Source: a candidate division KSB1 bacterium (GTDB lineage: Bacteria; Zhuqueibacterota; Zhuqueibacteria; Zhuqueibacterales; Zhuqueibacteraceae). Taken from it: a stretch of 64,000 nt of DNA. The stretch covers positions 1 through 64,000 of the forward strand of contig JAPDPX010000010.1 in NCBI GenBank assembly GCA_034506255.1, in the 5' to 3' direction. Position 1 is the first letter of the stretch. Each line of letters starts with the position of its first letter. Under the pieces are notes generated by a model that saw only the letters and a list, made by a program, of their open reading frames with translations, did not search any database and was not told where the DNA came from. Positions 42,497 to 50,701 of the stretch are shown here, piece by piece. The position numbers and the translations under genes were made by a program.

Positions 42497-43918
42497 TCAC
42501 GATAACGGCGCGGCCGGCCGCAGCCACTCCGCCAGCTTTTTTTCGATCGGAAAGGCGTAAAAATCATGCTGGCACCGCCATCGTGCCAACTGTCTGACCG
42601 GCCATTTCACCCAACCGCCATTCTCCGACCAGGCGAAGCGGTGATAGAATTTGAAGCGCTGCACGTACTCCCACTTTTCCGGCGACACCCACGCGCCGCG
42701 GGATTCCACGTAATCGAATGCCGCCCACTCTTCGAGTGCTTGCGGCATGGGATAGCCGCGGGTGCGCACGAGATCGGCCAGCGGCGAACCGGGATAGGGC
42801 TGATAGAAAAAAATCACGGTTTCGAATTTCGGGCTCATCGCGCGCAGCCGTTTGGCGGCCTGCAGGCTCGCGGCAACACTCTCGGGCGATTCCTGGGGAA
42901 ACCCGACGATGAAGGGAAAAATCGCGGCGAGATTGAAGCGCTTGCAGCGCTCCGCTGTCGCGAAAACCTGTTCGATGGTGATATCCTTCTTCAGCCAGCG
43001 CAGGGTTTGCGGATCCCCCGATTCCACGCCGACCATGACCCGGCGCAAGCCGGCGCGCCGGCACAGGGCGAAGAGGTCATCGGGCATGCGCACCGCCTGA
43101 TCGGCGCGCAGCGTGCCGGCCCAGGTGAATCGCAGATGACGCCGCAAAAACTCCTCGGCAATGGCCGCGACGCGATCGGCATGCGTGAAAAAGGTCTCGT
43201 CTTGAAAATTGAGATCCGCGAAAGCGAAACGATGCCAGAGCTGCTCGAGCTCTTCGCCCATGCGCTCCGGCGCGATTCCGTTCCATTTGCGTTTGAAGAC
43301 CTGGGGATCGGCGCAAAACGCGCAGCGGAAGTGACAGCCGATCGAGGAGATGTAATCGAGCTGGCGCTGCTGTTTGCGGCGAAAGTATTCCTCCACCGGA
43401 ATCAGATCATAGCGTGCCGGCGGGAAGGTGTTCATGTCGCACAGCGGTCGGGCCGGATTCTGCTGAATTGTCCCGCCCGCACGATAAGCCAGGCCGGCCA
43501 CGCCCTGCAGACTTTCGCCGGCGGCCAGCCTCTCCACCAGCTCGCGAAACGTTGCCTCCCCCTGTCCCTGCGCAGTGATATCGATTGCTTTTTCCGCCAG
43601 GCATTCGGTGGGAAAAAGCGAGGGATGCCAGCCGCCCCACACGACAGGCAAATCCGGCTGCAGTGTTTTGACGGCACGCGAGAGGCACAGGGCATCACGA
43701 ATTGGCGCACCGGTGAGCACGGAAACGCCCAGACAGAGCGCGTCCGGCAGATGCGGCCGCAGCGCGGCCAGGGGATCGTCCGTGAGGCGGCCGTCGACGA
43801 TGATCACCTCAAAGCGCGCCGGGTCGAGGTTCGAGGCAATGGCCAGCAGGCCGAGCGGCATGGTGAAGAACACCGCGCGGGGATTGTAAAGCAGAATTTT
43901 CCGGCGTTGTGTGTTCAC
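42497..43918 (-). CDS. B12-binding radical SAM protein, no. 5
   Basis: A 473-residue class B radical SAM enzyme. The cobalamin domain begins RRKILLYNPRAVFFTMPLGLLAIASNL and contains VVWGGWHPSLFPTECL. The cluster motif is GCHFRCAFC (Cys195, Cys199, Cys202), with His rather than the usual Pro after the first Cys. Later marks are LNFQDETFFTH, VMVGVESGDPQTLRWLKKD and FYQPYPGSPLADL. GTG 43918 is chosen because an upstream ATG (43987) would overlap the preceding gene by about 40 bases. It follows a methyltransferase gene by 29 bases, so the two are probably one unit. Confidence 0.85.
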   Translation of the reverse strand: MNTQRRKILLYNPRAVFFTMPLGLLAIASNLDPARFEVIIVDGRLTDDPLAALRPHLPDALCLGVSVLTGAPIRDALCLSRAVKTLQPDLPVVWGGWHPSLFPTECLAEKAIDITAQGQGEATFRELVERLAAGESLQGVAGLAYRAGGTIQQNPARPLCDMNTFPPARYDLIPVEEYFRRKQQRQLDYISSIGCHFRCAFCADPQVFKRKWNGIAPERMGEELEQLWHRFAFADLNFQDETFFTHADRVAAIAEEFLRRHLRFTWAGTLRADQAVRMPDDLFALCRRAGLRRVMVGVESGDPQTLRWLKKDITIEQVFATAERCKRFNLAAIFPFIVGFPQESPESVAASLQAAKRLRAMSPKFETVIFFYQPYPGSPLADLVRTRGYPMPQALEEWAAFDYVESRGAWVSPEKWEYVQRFKFYHRFAWSENGGWVKWPVRQLARWRCQHDFYAFPIEKKLAEWLRPAAPLS

Positions 43919-43947
43919 GGGTGCAAGCTTGGTGTGAAACGCGCGAC

Positions 43948-44763
43948 TCACCGGCGGCGGAAGAGCAACGCCACATGATCGCCCCAATTGCGCAACACCG
44001 GCCAGTCGGCAATTTTTTCCTCACAGTGCGCGAGGGCGCGGAGCCATGCCGGTTTGCACGCCAGCCGGCGGACATACGGCGGCGGCACCAGCAGGCCGAC
44101 ACTGAACTGTCGCACCAACACAAACCAGGGAGCGAAGCAGGCACGCATCTCCGCCGGCGTGAAATAGCACGTGCGCACCGCGCTGCCCGCGAGATTGACC
44201 AGGACGCCGTGGCGCCCAAGCCAGCGGCGGAAAGCAGTGCGCGGCCGGCCGCACAACAGATGACAGGTGATTTCCCACGGGCACAGCGGCGGCATGACGA
44301 CGAGGAAAACAGGCGCGCCGGGTCGCAGCACCCGCGCTGCTTGTTCGGCAAAGCCGCGCAAATCCGCCACACAATTGAGCGCACCGAAATTGGAGAACAT
44401 GCCGTCGAAGGGTGCCGCCGCTGTGACTGGTGCCAGCGCTTCGGCCGCGGTCTGAACCAGGCGGACACGCGGCGCACAGCCGGCGGCGTTCACTTTGGCC
44501 TGCGCCACCGCCAGCATGGCAGCCGCCGGTTCCACACCCACCACGGTGAAGCCCTGGCGCGCAAAGAAGACCGCATCCGTGCCGGTGCCGCTGCCAATCT
44601 CCAACAAGCGCCGGCCGCCGGCAAAAGTGGGCAGCGCGGCTTGTTGCAGGCGTTGCCGCATCCATTGCAAAATGGGATTGGCGGCCTCCCCGGCGTCGTA
44701 GCTCGCAGCGAGAGCGTCGAAGGGGGCAGGCTTTTCGACTGGTTGCCGCTCGATCACAGGCAT
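43948..44763 (-). CDS. Class I SAM-dependent methyltransferase
   Basis: A 271-residue methyltransferase: FDALAASYDAGEAANP near the start, RRLLEIGSGTGTDAVFFARQGF (motif I), VVGVEPAAAMLAVAQ, PFDGMFSNFGALNCVADL and ARVLRPGAPVFLVVMPP. The middle of the C-terminal half, with CHLLCGRPRTAFRRWL and TCYFTPAEMRACFAPW, is typical of small-molecule or lipid methyltransferases. ATG 44763 places the domain correctly; the frame continues upstream with basic, unlikely residues. It is paired with radical SAM no. 5. Confidence 0.85.
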   Translation of the reverse strand: MPVIERQPVEKPAPFDALAASYDAGEAANPILQWMRQRLQQAALPTFAGGRRLLEIGSGTGTDAVFFARQGFTVVGVEPAAAMLAVAQAKVNAAGCAPRVRLVQTAAEALAPVTAAAPFDGMFSNFGALNCVADLRGFAEQAARVLRPGAPVFLVVMPPLCPWEITCHLLCGRPRTAFRRWLGRHGVLVNLAGSAVRTCYFTPAEMRACFAPWFVLVRQFSVGLLVPPPYVRRLACKPAWLRALAHCEEKIADWPVLRNWGDHVALLFRRR

Positions 44764-44911
44764 CGAATCAAATTGGCCTGCAGGTGTTGGTCTTTCACGC
44801 AGTGCACCATGCACATCGCCTGCCGCACGGCCGGAGAAACAGCGGCGCCGGCGGCACCTTGAAGCCGGCGCGACCAGCAGGGTCACGCCGGCGCAATCCC
44901 GTCAAGTCAGC

Positions 44912-45505
44912 TCACTTCCACGTCACGAGATAGGCGCTGAGTGCCTCCAGCTCGGTTTTGCCGAGCTTTTCGCCGAACTTGGGCATGGTGGAGTCTTTCA
45001 CGAACTTTTGCGGGTCGACGAAGTGATCGTAGAGCCATTTGTAATCACGTTTGGCGCCCACGCCGGCGAGCGCGGGGCCGGTGTCACTGCCGGTGCCCTG
45101 AATCAGGTGGCAATTGCGGCAGGATTCCCGCACCATGATCAAACCGGCGGTCACGAAGTTTTCGGGCGCGGCATCTGCGGCCTTGCGATGGTCCAGGTAG
45201 GCCGCAAGCGCCTCGCTTTCTTTTTCCAGCATCTTCTTTTTGGCGCGTTCGGACTTGGGTTCGCCCAGCGCCATGGGCAGGTTGAGATCCGTGGCATGCT
45301 TGGCGTGGCCGGCGGCGTCATAGTTTTTCTTGATGGCGGTGAATTTTGTCGCGCCCTGATTGTGGCAGTCACCGCATTTTTTGGCGGCGTAAATGCTGCG
45401 GCCGGCGAGGGCGTCGAACGGCGGGGACGCGGCCTTGTCTTGTGCCGGCAAATTGCCACCGAGCAACAGCAGCATGATGAATGCGAATTCCGAAGACTTC
45501 CGCAT
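44912..45505 (-). CDS. Di-haem c-type cytochrome
   Basis: A 197-residue exported protein. The N-terminal signal peptide has a basic start, FAFIMLLLLGG and a probable cleavage after AQ. It has two CXXCH haem sites: KKCGDCHNQG near residue 45 and RESCRNCHLIQG near 130. Possible distal Met ligands are in STMPKFGEKL. It ends with a cytochrome c helix LEALSAYLVTW. The ATG at 45505 follows a GGAGGAG site. It would carry electrons in the periplasm and probably works with the two haem proteins upstream. Confidence 0.88.
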   Translation of the reverse strand: MRKSSEFAFIMLLLLGGNLPAQDKAASPPFDALAGRSIYAAKKCGDCHNQGATKFTAIKKNYDAAGHAKHATDLNLPMALGEPKSERAKKKMLEKESEALAAYLDHRKAADAAPENFVTAGLIMVRESCRNCHLIQGTGSDTGPALAGVGAKRDYKWLYDHFVDPQKFVKDSTMPKFGEKLGKTELEALSAYLVTWK

Positions 45506-45673
45506 GATTTGCTCCTCCAAAGTTGATGGTTGCACCGCCTGAAATCACGATCTTCCGAGGGAATGTATCTGCAATGACCATGGCTGCCAAAGCAGAATCT
45601 CCGGGATGTTCCGGGCCCGGTGTGCGAAAGCGCCGGCAGCATCGGAGCGCGAACGTTGTTGGGCGGACCAAGA

Positions 45674-46108
45674 TCAGTCGTTGGGGGCGCCCTTGGCAAT
45701 CCAATCGCGCACGGCTTGAATGGCAGAGACGCTCAAGGCGGGCTGCCCGGGCGGCATGCGGCCGGCACTGCCGCCAATGCTGTTGTCACCGATCAGTTTG
45801 AGATAGAGCACACTGTTGTTGGGATTGCCGGGCGAGACACGCGGTTTGCCGTAGGTGGCGGAATTGACATTGACCAGGTTGTTGTAGGCCGCGCCGGCAG
45901 CGAGCGACATCGGCGCGTTGCCGCCCGGATGGCAGCCGGCATTGACGCAGCGCGGCGTCAGGATGTTCGCTTGAATGCTGGAGAAGGTGGTGGGGTCTTG
46001 CGGGGCGGACGGTGCGCTCAAATCGTGCTGGCAGGCTGCCAAAAGACCCGCAACTCCGCAGGCCGTCAGCAGCCGCAGGCCGTACCACCGCAGGAATCGG
46101 AAAGACAT
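45674..46108 (-). CDS. Lipoprotein with CXXXCH haem motif
   Basis: A 144-residue protein with a signal peptide ending in the lipobox LLAAC. The body has one CXXXCH site, PRCVNAGCHPGG, a less common c-type haem-attachment spacing shared with planctomycete/FCB outer-surface cytochromes, and the cytochrome-like sequence RMPPGQPALSVSAIQAVRDWIAKGA at the end. ATG 46108 has an AGGAGA site. Only 13 bases separate it from the upstream barrel gene, so the two are co-transcribed. Confidence 0.8.
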   Translation of the reverse strand: MSFRFLRWYGLRLLTACGVAGLLAACQHDLSAPSAPQDPTTFSSIQANILTPRCVNAGCHPGGNAPMSLAAGAAYNNLVNVNSATYGKPRVSPGNPNNSVLYLKLIGDNSIGGSAGRMPPGQPALSVSAIQAVRDWIAKGAPND

Positions 46109-46121
46109 GGAACATCTCCTG

Positions 46122-47435
46122 TTAGAAAGGATAGCTGAGAATGCGATAGATATTGAAGCCCAGGCGAAAATCGCCGTCGGCAAAATCGAGGTTGCCGCCG
46201 CTCAAATATTGATTGGTGGTGTTGCCGCCGGAGTTGGTCACGAACAGGTGGAAAACGTGGCCGCCAGCTTTGATCTCGAGACCCGCGACGAAGGTGTCAT
46301 TGAAAACTTGCCTGCCGCCATCCACACGCGGACCGCCGACGATGAGCGCAGTTTCATCGCCGGAGACGATTGGCACGATCTCGGAGAAGAGCGCATATTT
46401 CTCGTTGAACGCGAACTTGCCGCCCACGCCGATGGTGACCAGCGGATCTTCACCGTCCACCGTCACGTTGCCATTGAGCAGGATGCCCGGCACCACTGCC
46501 AGGGAAACCCGCGAGCCCAACTGCCTGGTGATCGGCACCTGGCCAAAAATCGCAAAGCGCTCCGCATCCGTGCGGCTGAGATTGCCGGCGGTTGGATTGG
46601 CGGGATCCGGAATCCCCTTCAAAGTGGCCCAATCCACGCCGGCATAAAGCGCGGCGGACAGCGGCACCGAGCCATCGCTTTTCTGGCGCAGAAAACGCCA
46701 TTTGCCGCCGATCTCGAAGGTGGCATTCAGGCCCGAGCGCGCGAGGCTGAAGGTGAAATCATCGGTGAGCGGAAACGCGAGTTGTGTCATCATGAAGGCG
46801 CCGCCATCGAGACCAAAGAGCTGATCGAAGCCCTGAGCGACGGGGGCTTTGAAGCGATGGGCGATGCGATACATGAAGGCGCCTTTTTCCACCGGCTCGG
46901 CGGTGGGCAAATTGGCAAGCGACCAGCCATAAAAGGCTTGGGCATATTGCCGCCGCGGCGCTGCCACTTTGAGGTCGGCAGCGAGTGAATTGATCCAGGC
47001 TTCAATGGTCTTGATCTCTTCCGGCGAAAGCGGTGCCGCGCCCTTGGGCATGCGCTCGCCCTTGATGGCGGCCGAACCGCGGATCTTGCCCATCAAGTAA
47101 CTGTTGCCGGCATCGCCCGGTTTGACGCGCAGGTATTTCGGCAGCCCCGAGCTTTTGACATTGATGAGACTGGCCTTGAAACCCTCTTCGGTCAAGTCCA
47201 AACCCTGCGGGGCAGAGGTGCCGGCATGGCAGCCCGCAAAGGCGCATTTGGCCTCGAAGATGTCGAGCACGCGATCTTCCAGCTCATCCGGTCGGCCGGG
47301 GTAGGCAAAGGCCGGTTCTTCCACGGGGCTGGCCGCAAACGGCCTGGTTTCGCCGGCCCGCGTGAAATTCGCGCCTGCCAGCGCGAGTAGCACGCTCAGA
47401 AAAGCGGTCAACCAGCGAGGGCGCAATTGCATCAT
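46122..47435 (-). CDS. DUF5777-like barrel protein with N-terminal CXXXCH cytochrome domain
   Basis: A 437-residue exported protein. After a signal peptide (WLTAFLSVLLALAGANF) comes a short cytochrome-like domain: AKCAFAGCHAGTSAPQGLDL (CXXXCH) and ERMPKGAAPLSPEEIKTIEAWI. The remaining 290 residues are beta-strand-rich and match the DUF5777 barrel pattern (QGFDQLFGLDGGAFMMTQLAFPLTD, ending in aromatic YRILSYPF). It probably sits in the outer membrane with the haem domain on one face. ATG 47435 or the adjacent ATG 47432 follow GGAGGAG. Together with the two downstream haem proteins it may form an electron conduit or respiratory surface complex (inference). Confidence 0.8.
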   Translation of the reverse strand: MMQLRPRWLTAFLSVLLALAGANFTRAGETRPFAASPVEEPAFAYPGRPDELEDRVLDIFEAKCAFAGCHAGTSAPQGLDLTEEGFKASLINVKSSGLPKYLRVKPGDAGNSYLMGKIRGSAAIKGERMPKGAAPLSPEEIKTIEAWINSLAADLKVAAPRRQYAQAFYGWSLANLPTAEPVEKGAFMYRIAHRFKAPVAQGFDQLFGLDGGAFMMTQLAFPLTDDFTFSLARSGLNATFEIGGKWRFLRQKSDGSVPLSAALYAGVDWATLKGIPDPANPTAGNLSRTDAERFAIFGQVPITRQLGSRVSLAVVPGILLNGNVTVDGEDPLVTIGVGGKFAFNEKYALFSEIVPIVSGDETALIVGGPRVDGGRQVFNDTFVAGLEIKAGGHVFHLFVTNSGGNTTNQYLSGGNLDFADGDFRLGFNIYRILSYPF

Positions 47436-47551
47436 GATCTCCTCCAAGTTGAGTTCATGAGAAGGTCAAAGCGGCAGGGAGACAGCGGGAAAGAGACGCT
47501 GCTGTTTTGCCTCTGCGCTGTCAGGGTTTATCGACTCCGCGGCGGCTCCCT

Positions 47552-47917
47552 CTACTGCACGATGATGACCCCGGTCTGCTGCGGATGCACGGTGCAGTAG
47601 TAGGGGAAGCGTCCGGCTTTGCGAAACGCCACCATGTAGGTTTCATTTGTCTTCAAAGGTGGCGAGGGGGAAAAATCACCCGCCGGGTGGGTGGGCGTGC
47701 CACTGGTGATGTCATGAATGGTATTGTCCTTGTTGGTCCATTCCACGGTGGTGCCGGTGGCAACGGTCAACTCCGGCGGATCGAAGCGCGTTGCTTGAAT
47801 CCACACTTCATTTGCGCCGCGCGTCGGTTCAAACGGATTTTGCTGGCCGCACTGCACCAGCAGCAAGGCGAGGGCGGCCAGCAGCAAGACTGCCGCCAAC
47901 CGCTTAGGGGCACGCAT
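47552..47917 (-). CDS. Plastocyanin-like blue-copper lipoprotein
   Basis: A 121-residue cupredoxin. The signal peptide AVLLLAALALLLVQC ends in a lipobox cysteine. Copper ligands are the His in NTIHDITSG, then Cys and His in YYCTVHPQQTG. The position normally held by the axial Met is Gln, as in stellacyanin-type sites, which lowers the redox potential. The ATG at 47917 lies 14 bases inside the end of the upstream glycosyltransferase fusion gene. It could accept electrons from the neighbouring haem proteins. Confidence 0.86.
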   Translation of the reverse strand: MRAPKRLAAVLLLAALALLLVQCGQQNPFEPTRGANEVWIQATRFDPPELTVATGTTVEWTNKDNTIHDITSGTPTHPAGDFSPSPPLKTNETYMVAFRKAGRFPYYCTVHPQQTGVIIVQ

Positions 47918-50072
47918 GCGTTTCTTTCCTCTCTTCCCACGCCGCCTGCAGCCGGGCGAGCCCGGGCTGCAGGCGCGCCTCCAATTTTGTCCGAAGACGG
48001 AAACGATGATCGTTGGTAAACAGCAGGATGCAGCCGGCTTGCGCTGTGACCGCCCCGGCCGGCAGGTTTTGCGTGCGCCGTTGAATCCGGCGGCGATAAA
48101 ACATGAAGACAAGTCTCTCGAGTTGATCGAATGGAGCGAGCGCCAGCACCGCCTCCATCAGGCGCTGCAGCCGCGCCGGTGGAGCGGATGCAGCGGCGGT
48201 CGCCAGCGGATGCGCCAGCCGCCGGCGACCGCCGGCCTGCGGCAGAAAGGTCCGACACCAGGCGTTGGCCGCCATGAAGCGGCGCAACATGGCGGTGCCA
48301 CTCAACGGCAGCAAATGAACGATTTGATGGGCGATGAAGAAATCGCGTTCCGGCCACGCAAGGTGGCGGTGACCGACCAGACAGTTCAGGCAGATGATCC
48401 TGCGTTTGCCGAGCAATTTGGTAAACAGTACCAGGCCGGCGTAAACAGTCCACAAACGCCGGCTGTCGACAATCAGAAACAGATCAATATCGTCGTCTGC
48501 CCGGCCGTTTTCGAAGGCGAGCGCTCCGGAAAGGGCCACGGTGCGCACGAACGGGAATTTACTGATGCGCGCCAAAATTCTGCGATGGCGCTGCAGCAAA
48601 TGCCGGCTGAGCTCGCGCCGTTCCGCGCGCAATTCGGGCAGATGGCGGCGATCAGCCAGAAAGAAAAAGCCGCAGGACTCTGCGATCAGGCCGTGCTGAT
48701 GCAGAAACTGCAAGGCAGCAGCGACTTCGACCGGGGTGGCGCGCACGCCCGGGAGGCCCTCGTGAATCTCCGCGCGCGCCAGGGGATAGTCAAACAAATC
48801 CGCATATGCCAGGGTGCGTAATGCCGCTTCGGCAACTACCCGCATTCTCTCCGGAGTCATTGCAAACGCAGCCATGCCATTGCGGCAGGCCGGAATGGCT
48901 GTGCCCTTTGCCGGGGGAAACATGCGAACGGAATTTTCTTTGGACAAACTTTCGTAAAACGCAACCATCTGTTCGGCCGTTTTGCGCCAGGTGAAGCGAC
49001 GGGCATGCCGGCGGCCGTGGTGACAGAGTTCGCGGCGCAATTCCTGGTTGTCAACCAACTCCGCCATGCGGGCAGCCCATGCCCCGGCATCGTTGTCGCA
49101 CAGCATGGCGCGGTGGCCTGCCAGTTCCCGCAGGGCGGAATTGTTCGCAGCCAGGGCAACGGCGCCACCGGCCATCGCCTCCAACAGCGGAAAGCCGAAG
49201 CCCTCATAGTGGGAGGGCAGAACTACCAATGCCGCAGCCTGATAAAGTGCGGGCAAATCCATTTCAGGCACGTACCCCAGCAGCCGGACGCGGCCGTGCA
49301 GGCAGTAAGCAGCCAGGGCCTGCTCGAGGGCGCGGGAGCCGTTGCCCGGTTGACCGGCGAGCAACAACACATGATCCCGCCGGCCGTTGAGAGCGAAGCG
49401 GCGAAAAGCTTCGATCAACATGCCGAGGTTTTTGCGCTTCTCGCAGGTTCCCACGAAAAGCAAATAAGGCGCGCCGCCGGCGTATTTTTGGCGCATGCTC
49501 TGCTTGTGCTCCTCGGGGACCGGGACAAAGAACTCTTCGTGTACGCCCGAGGCAATGACGGTCACGACGCCGTGGCGGTCAGGCAGTGACAGCCGGTGGG
49601 TGAAGCGGCGATAGTCGCGCGCCGTGGCTTTTGAAACAGCGAGAATATGATCGGCACGGCGTGCCGCCTGGGTGATCGCCGCCTGAAAATAGAGGCGCTT
49701 GCCCGCGGGATAAAATTCCGGATGGAGGAACACGCCCAAATCGTGAAAAGTCGAGACCAAACGCACGCCCGGCTGCGGGCGTGGCAGGGCGTAGTGCGTG
49801 CCATGCCAAATGTCCAGTTTGTGTCGCCGTGCGGAACTGCTCGCGCAGAAATGCTGCCAGACCAATCGCAGCGGGCGGGGGTAATTGGGGAGTTCCACCC
49901 GGTGCATGTTGGCTGGCAGATTGGTGAAGCGCGGTGCATCCTTTTTTTTCACGAATATGTAATACTCGTGATCGCGCTCCAGGCTTGCCAGCCCTCTGAT
50001 GAGACCGAGTACGTAGCGTCCCGCTCCGGCCAGAGAAGGCGGCAGACAGGTTGCGTCAATTCCTATGCGCAA
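47904..50072 (-). CDS. Fusion of GT4 glycosyltransferase and winged-helix nucleotidyltransferase
   Basis: A 722-residue fusion. Residues 1 to about 385 form a GT-B enzyme of family GT4: RIGIDATCLPPSLAGAGRYV, STFHDLGVFLHPEF, ADHILAVSKATARDY, PYLLFVGTCEKRKNLGMLI and VLPSHYEGFGFPLLEAMA (the E-x7-E site). From about 410 a winged-helix segment (AYADLFDYPLARAEIHEGL) leads to a nucleotidyltransferase with TVALSGALAFENGRADDDIDLFLIV, in which the acidic DDDIDLFL gives the metal-binding Asp pair. No ATG opens the domain; TTG 50072 starts it, and another TTG at 50114 is possible. It may couple glycan transfer to adding a nucleotidyl group (inference). Confidence 0.84.
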   Translation of the reverse strand: MRIGIDATCLPPSLAGAGRYVLGLIRGLASLERDHEYYIFVKKKDAPRFTNLPANMHRVELPNYPRPLRLVWQHFCASSSARRHKLDIWHGTHYALPRPQPGVRLVSTFHDLGVFLHPEFYPAGKRLYFQAAITQAARRADHILAVSKATARDYRRFTHRLSLPDRHGVVTVIASGVHEEFFVPVPEEHKQSMRQKYAGGAPYLLFVGTCEKRKNLGMLIEAFRRFALNGRRDHVLLLAGQPGNGSRALEQALAAYCLHGRVRLLGYVPEMDLPALYQAAALVVLPSHYEGFGFPLLEAMAGGAVALAANNSALRELAGHRAMLCDNDAGAWAARMAELVDNQELRRELCHHGRRHARRFTWRKTAEQMVAFYESLSKENSVRMFPPAKGTAIPACRNGMAAFAMTPERMRVVAEAALRTLAYADLFDYPLARAEIHEGLPGVRATPVEVAAALQFLHQHGLIAESCGFFFLADRRHLPELRAERRELSRHLLQRHRRILARISKFPFVRTVALSGALAFENGRADDDIDLFLIVDSRRLWTVYAGLVLFTKLLGKRRIICLNCLVGHRHLAWPERDFFIAHQIVHLLPLSGTAMLRRFMAANAWCRTFLPQAGGRRRLAHPLATAAASAPPARLQRLMEAVLALAPFDQLERLVFMFYRRRIQRRTQNLPAGAVTAQAGCILLFTNDHRFRLRTKLEARLQPGLARLQAAWEERKETHACP

Positions 50073-50140
50073 TGCAAACTCACAGTTTGGATTTCGAGAC
50101 GGTGAGTGAAGCAACGATGGCGCAGGCGCTTTCTTTCAGC

Positions 50141-50701
50141 TCAGCCCTTGCTTACGACAGCGCCGGCAGCATTCCCGTCATCCTGCAAAGCGCACGCCAG
50201 CGCCTTATTCTCGACGGCAATGCGCACTCGCAACAACGCAAGATTGATCAATGAAGCAGTTATCAAAGTCCACCACGCCTGAAAAAGCAATGGAATGAAA
50301 AAAATCTCAGCAATGACCACGCCATAATTGGGATGCTTGCACCAGCGGTATGGCCCGCGCTTGATCAAAGGCGCGGCGGGAATCACCAGAATCTTCGTGT
50401 TCCAAAAACGACCGAGTGTGGCCAGGCACCAATAGCGCAGTGCCTGGGCCGTCAGAAGCAAAGCCAGAATCACCGGCCAGTAGGGATGCAACTGTGGTCC
50501 GCGCAGGAATCCCTCCACGGCCAGGCCGGGCAAAAAAGCGGTGTGCAGCGCTACAATAAAACCATAATGATCGGCACCGAGTTCCACCGCTCCGTGTTGG
50601 CGCAGCCACTGCTCGTTGCGCCGGGCATGCCACAGCTCGAGCAGCCGCTGCACCACCAGCACCGCAAGCACCGCAAGCAGGAATGTTTGCGGTCCGCTCA
50701 C
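50141..50701 (-). CDS. Isoprenylcysteine carboxyl methyltransferase-like protein, PKS-linked
   Basis: A 186-residue membrane methyltransferase of the ICMT family with about four helices. It carries the C-terminal SAM-binding signature RGPYRWCKHPNYGVVIAEIFFIPL. In Bacillus and others, ICMT-like proteins encoded next to type III polyketide synthases O-methylate the alkylpyrone or alkylresorcinol product. GTG 50701 overlaps the stop of the synthase gene as GTGA, so the two are coupled and very likely act in sequence. Confidence 0.88.
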   Translation of the reverse strand: MSGPQTFLLAVLAVLVVQRLLELWHARRNEQWLRQHGAVELGADHYGFIVALHTAFLPGLAVEGFLRGPQLHPYWPVILALLLTAQALRYWCLATLGRFWNTKILVIPAAPLIKRGPYRWCKHPNYGVVIAEIFFIPLLFQAWWTLITASLINLALLRVRIAVENKALACALQDDGNAAGAVVSKG

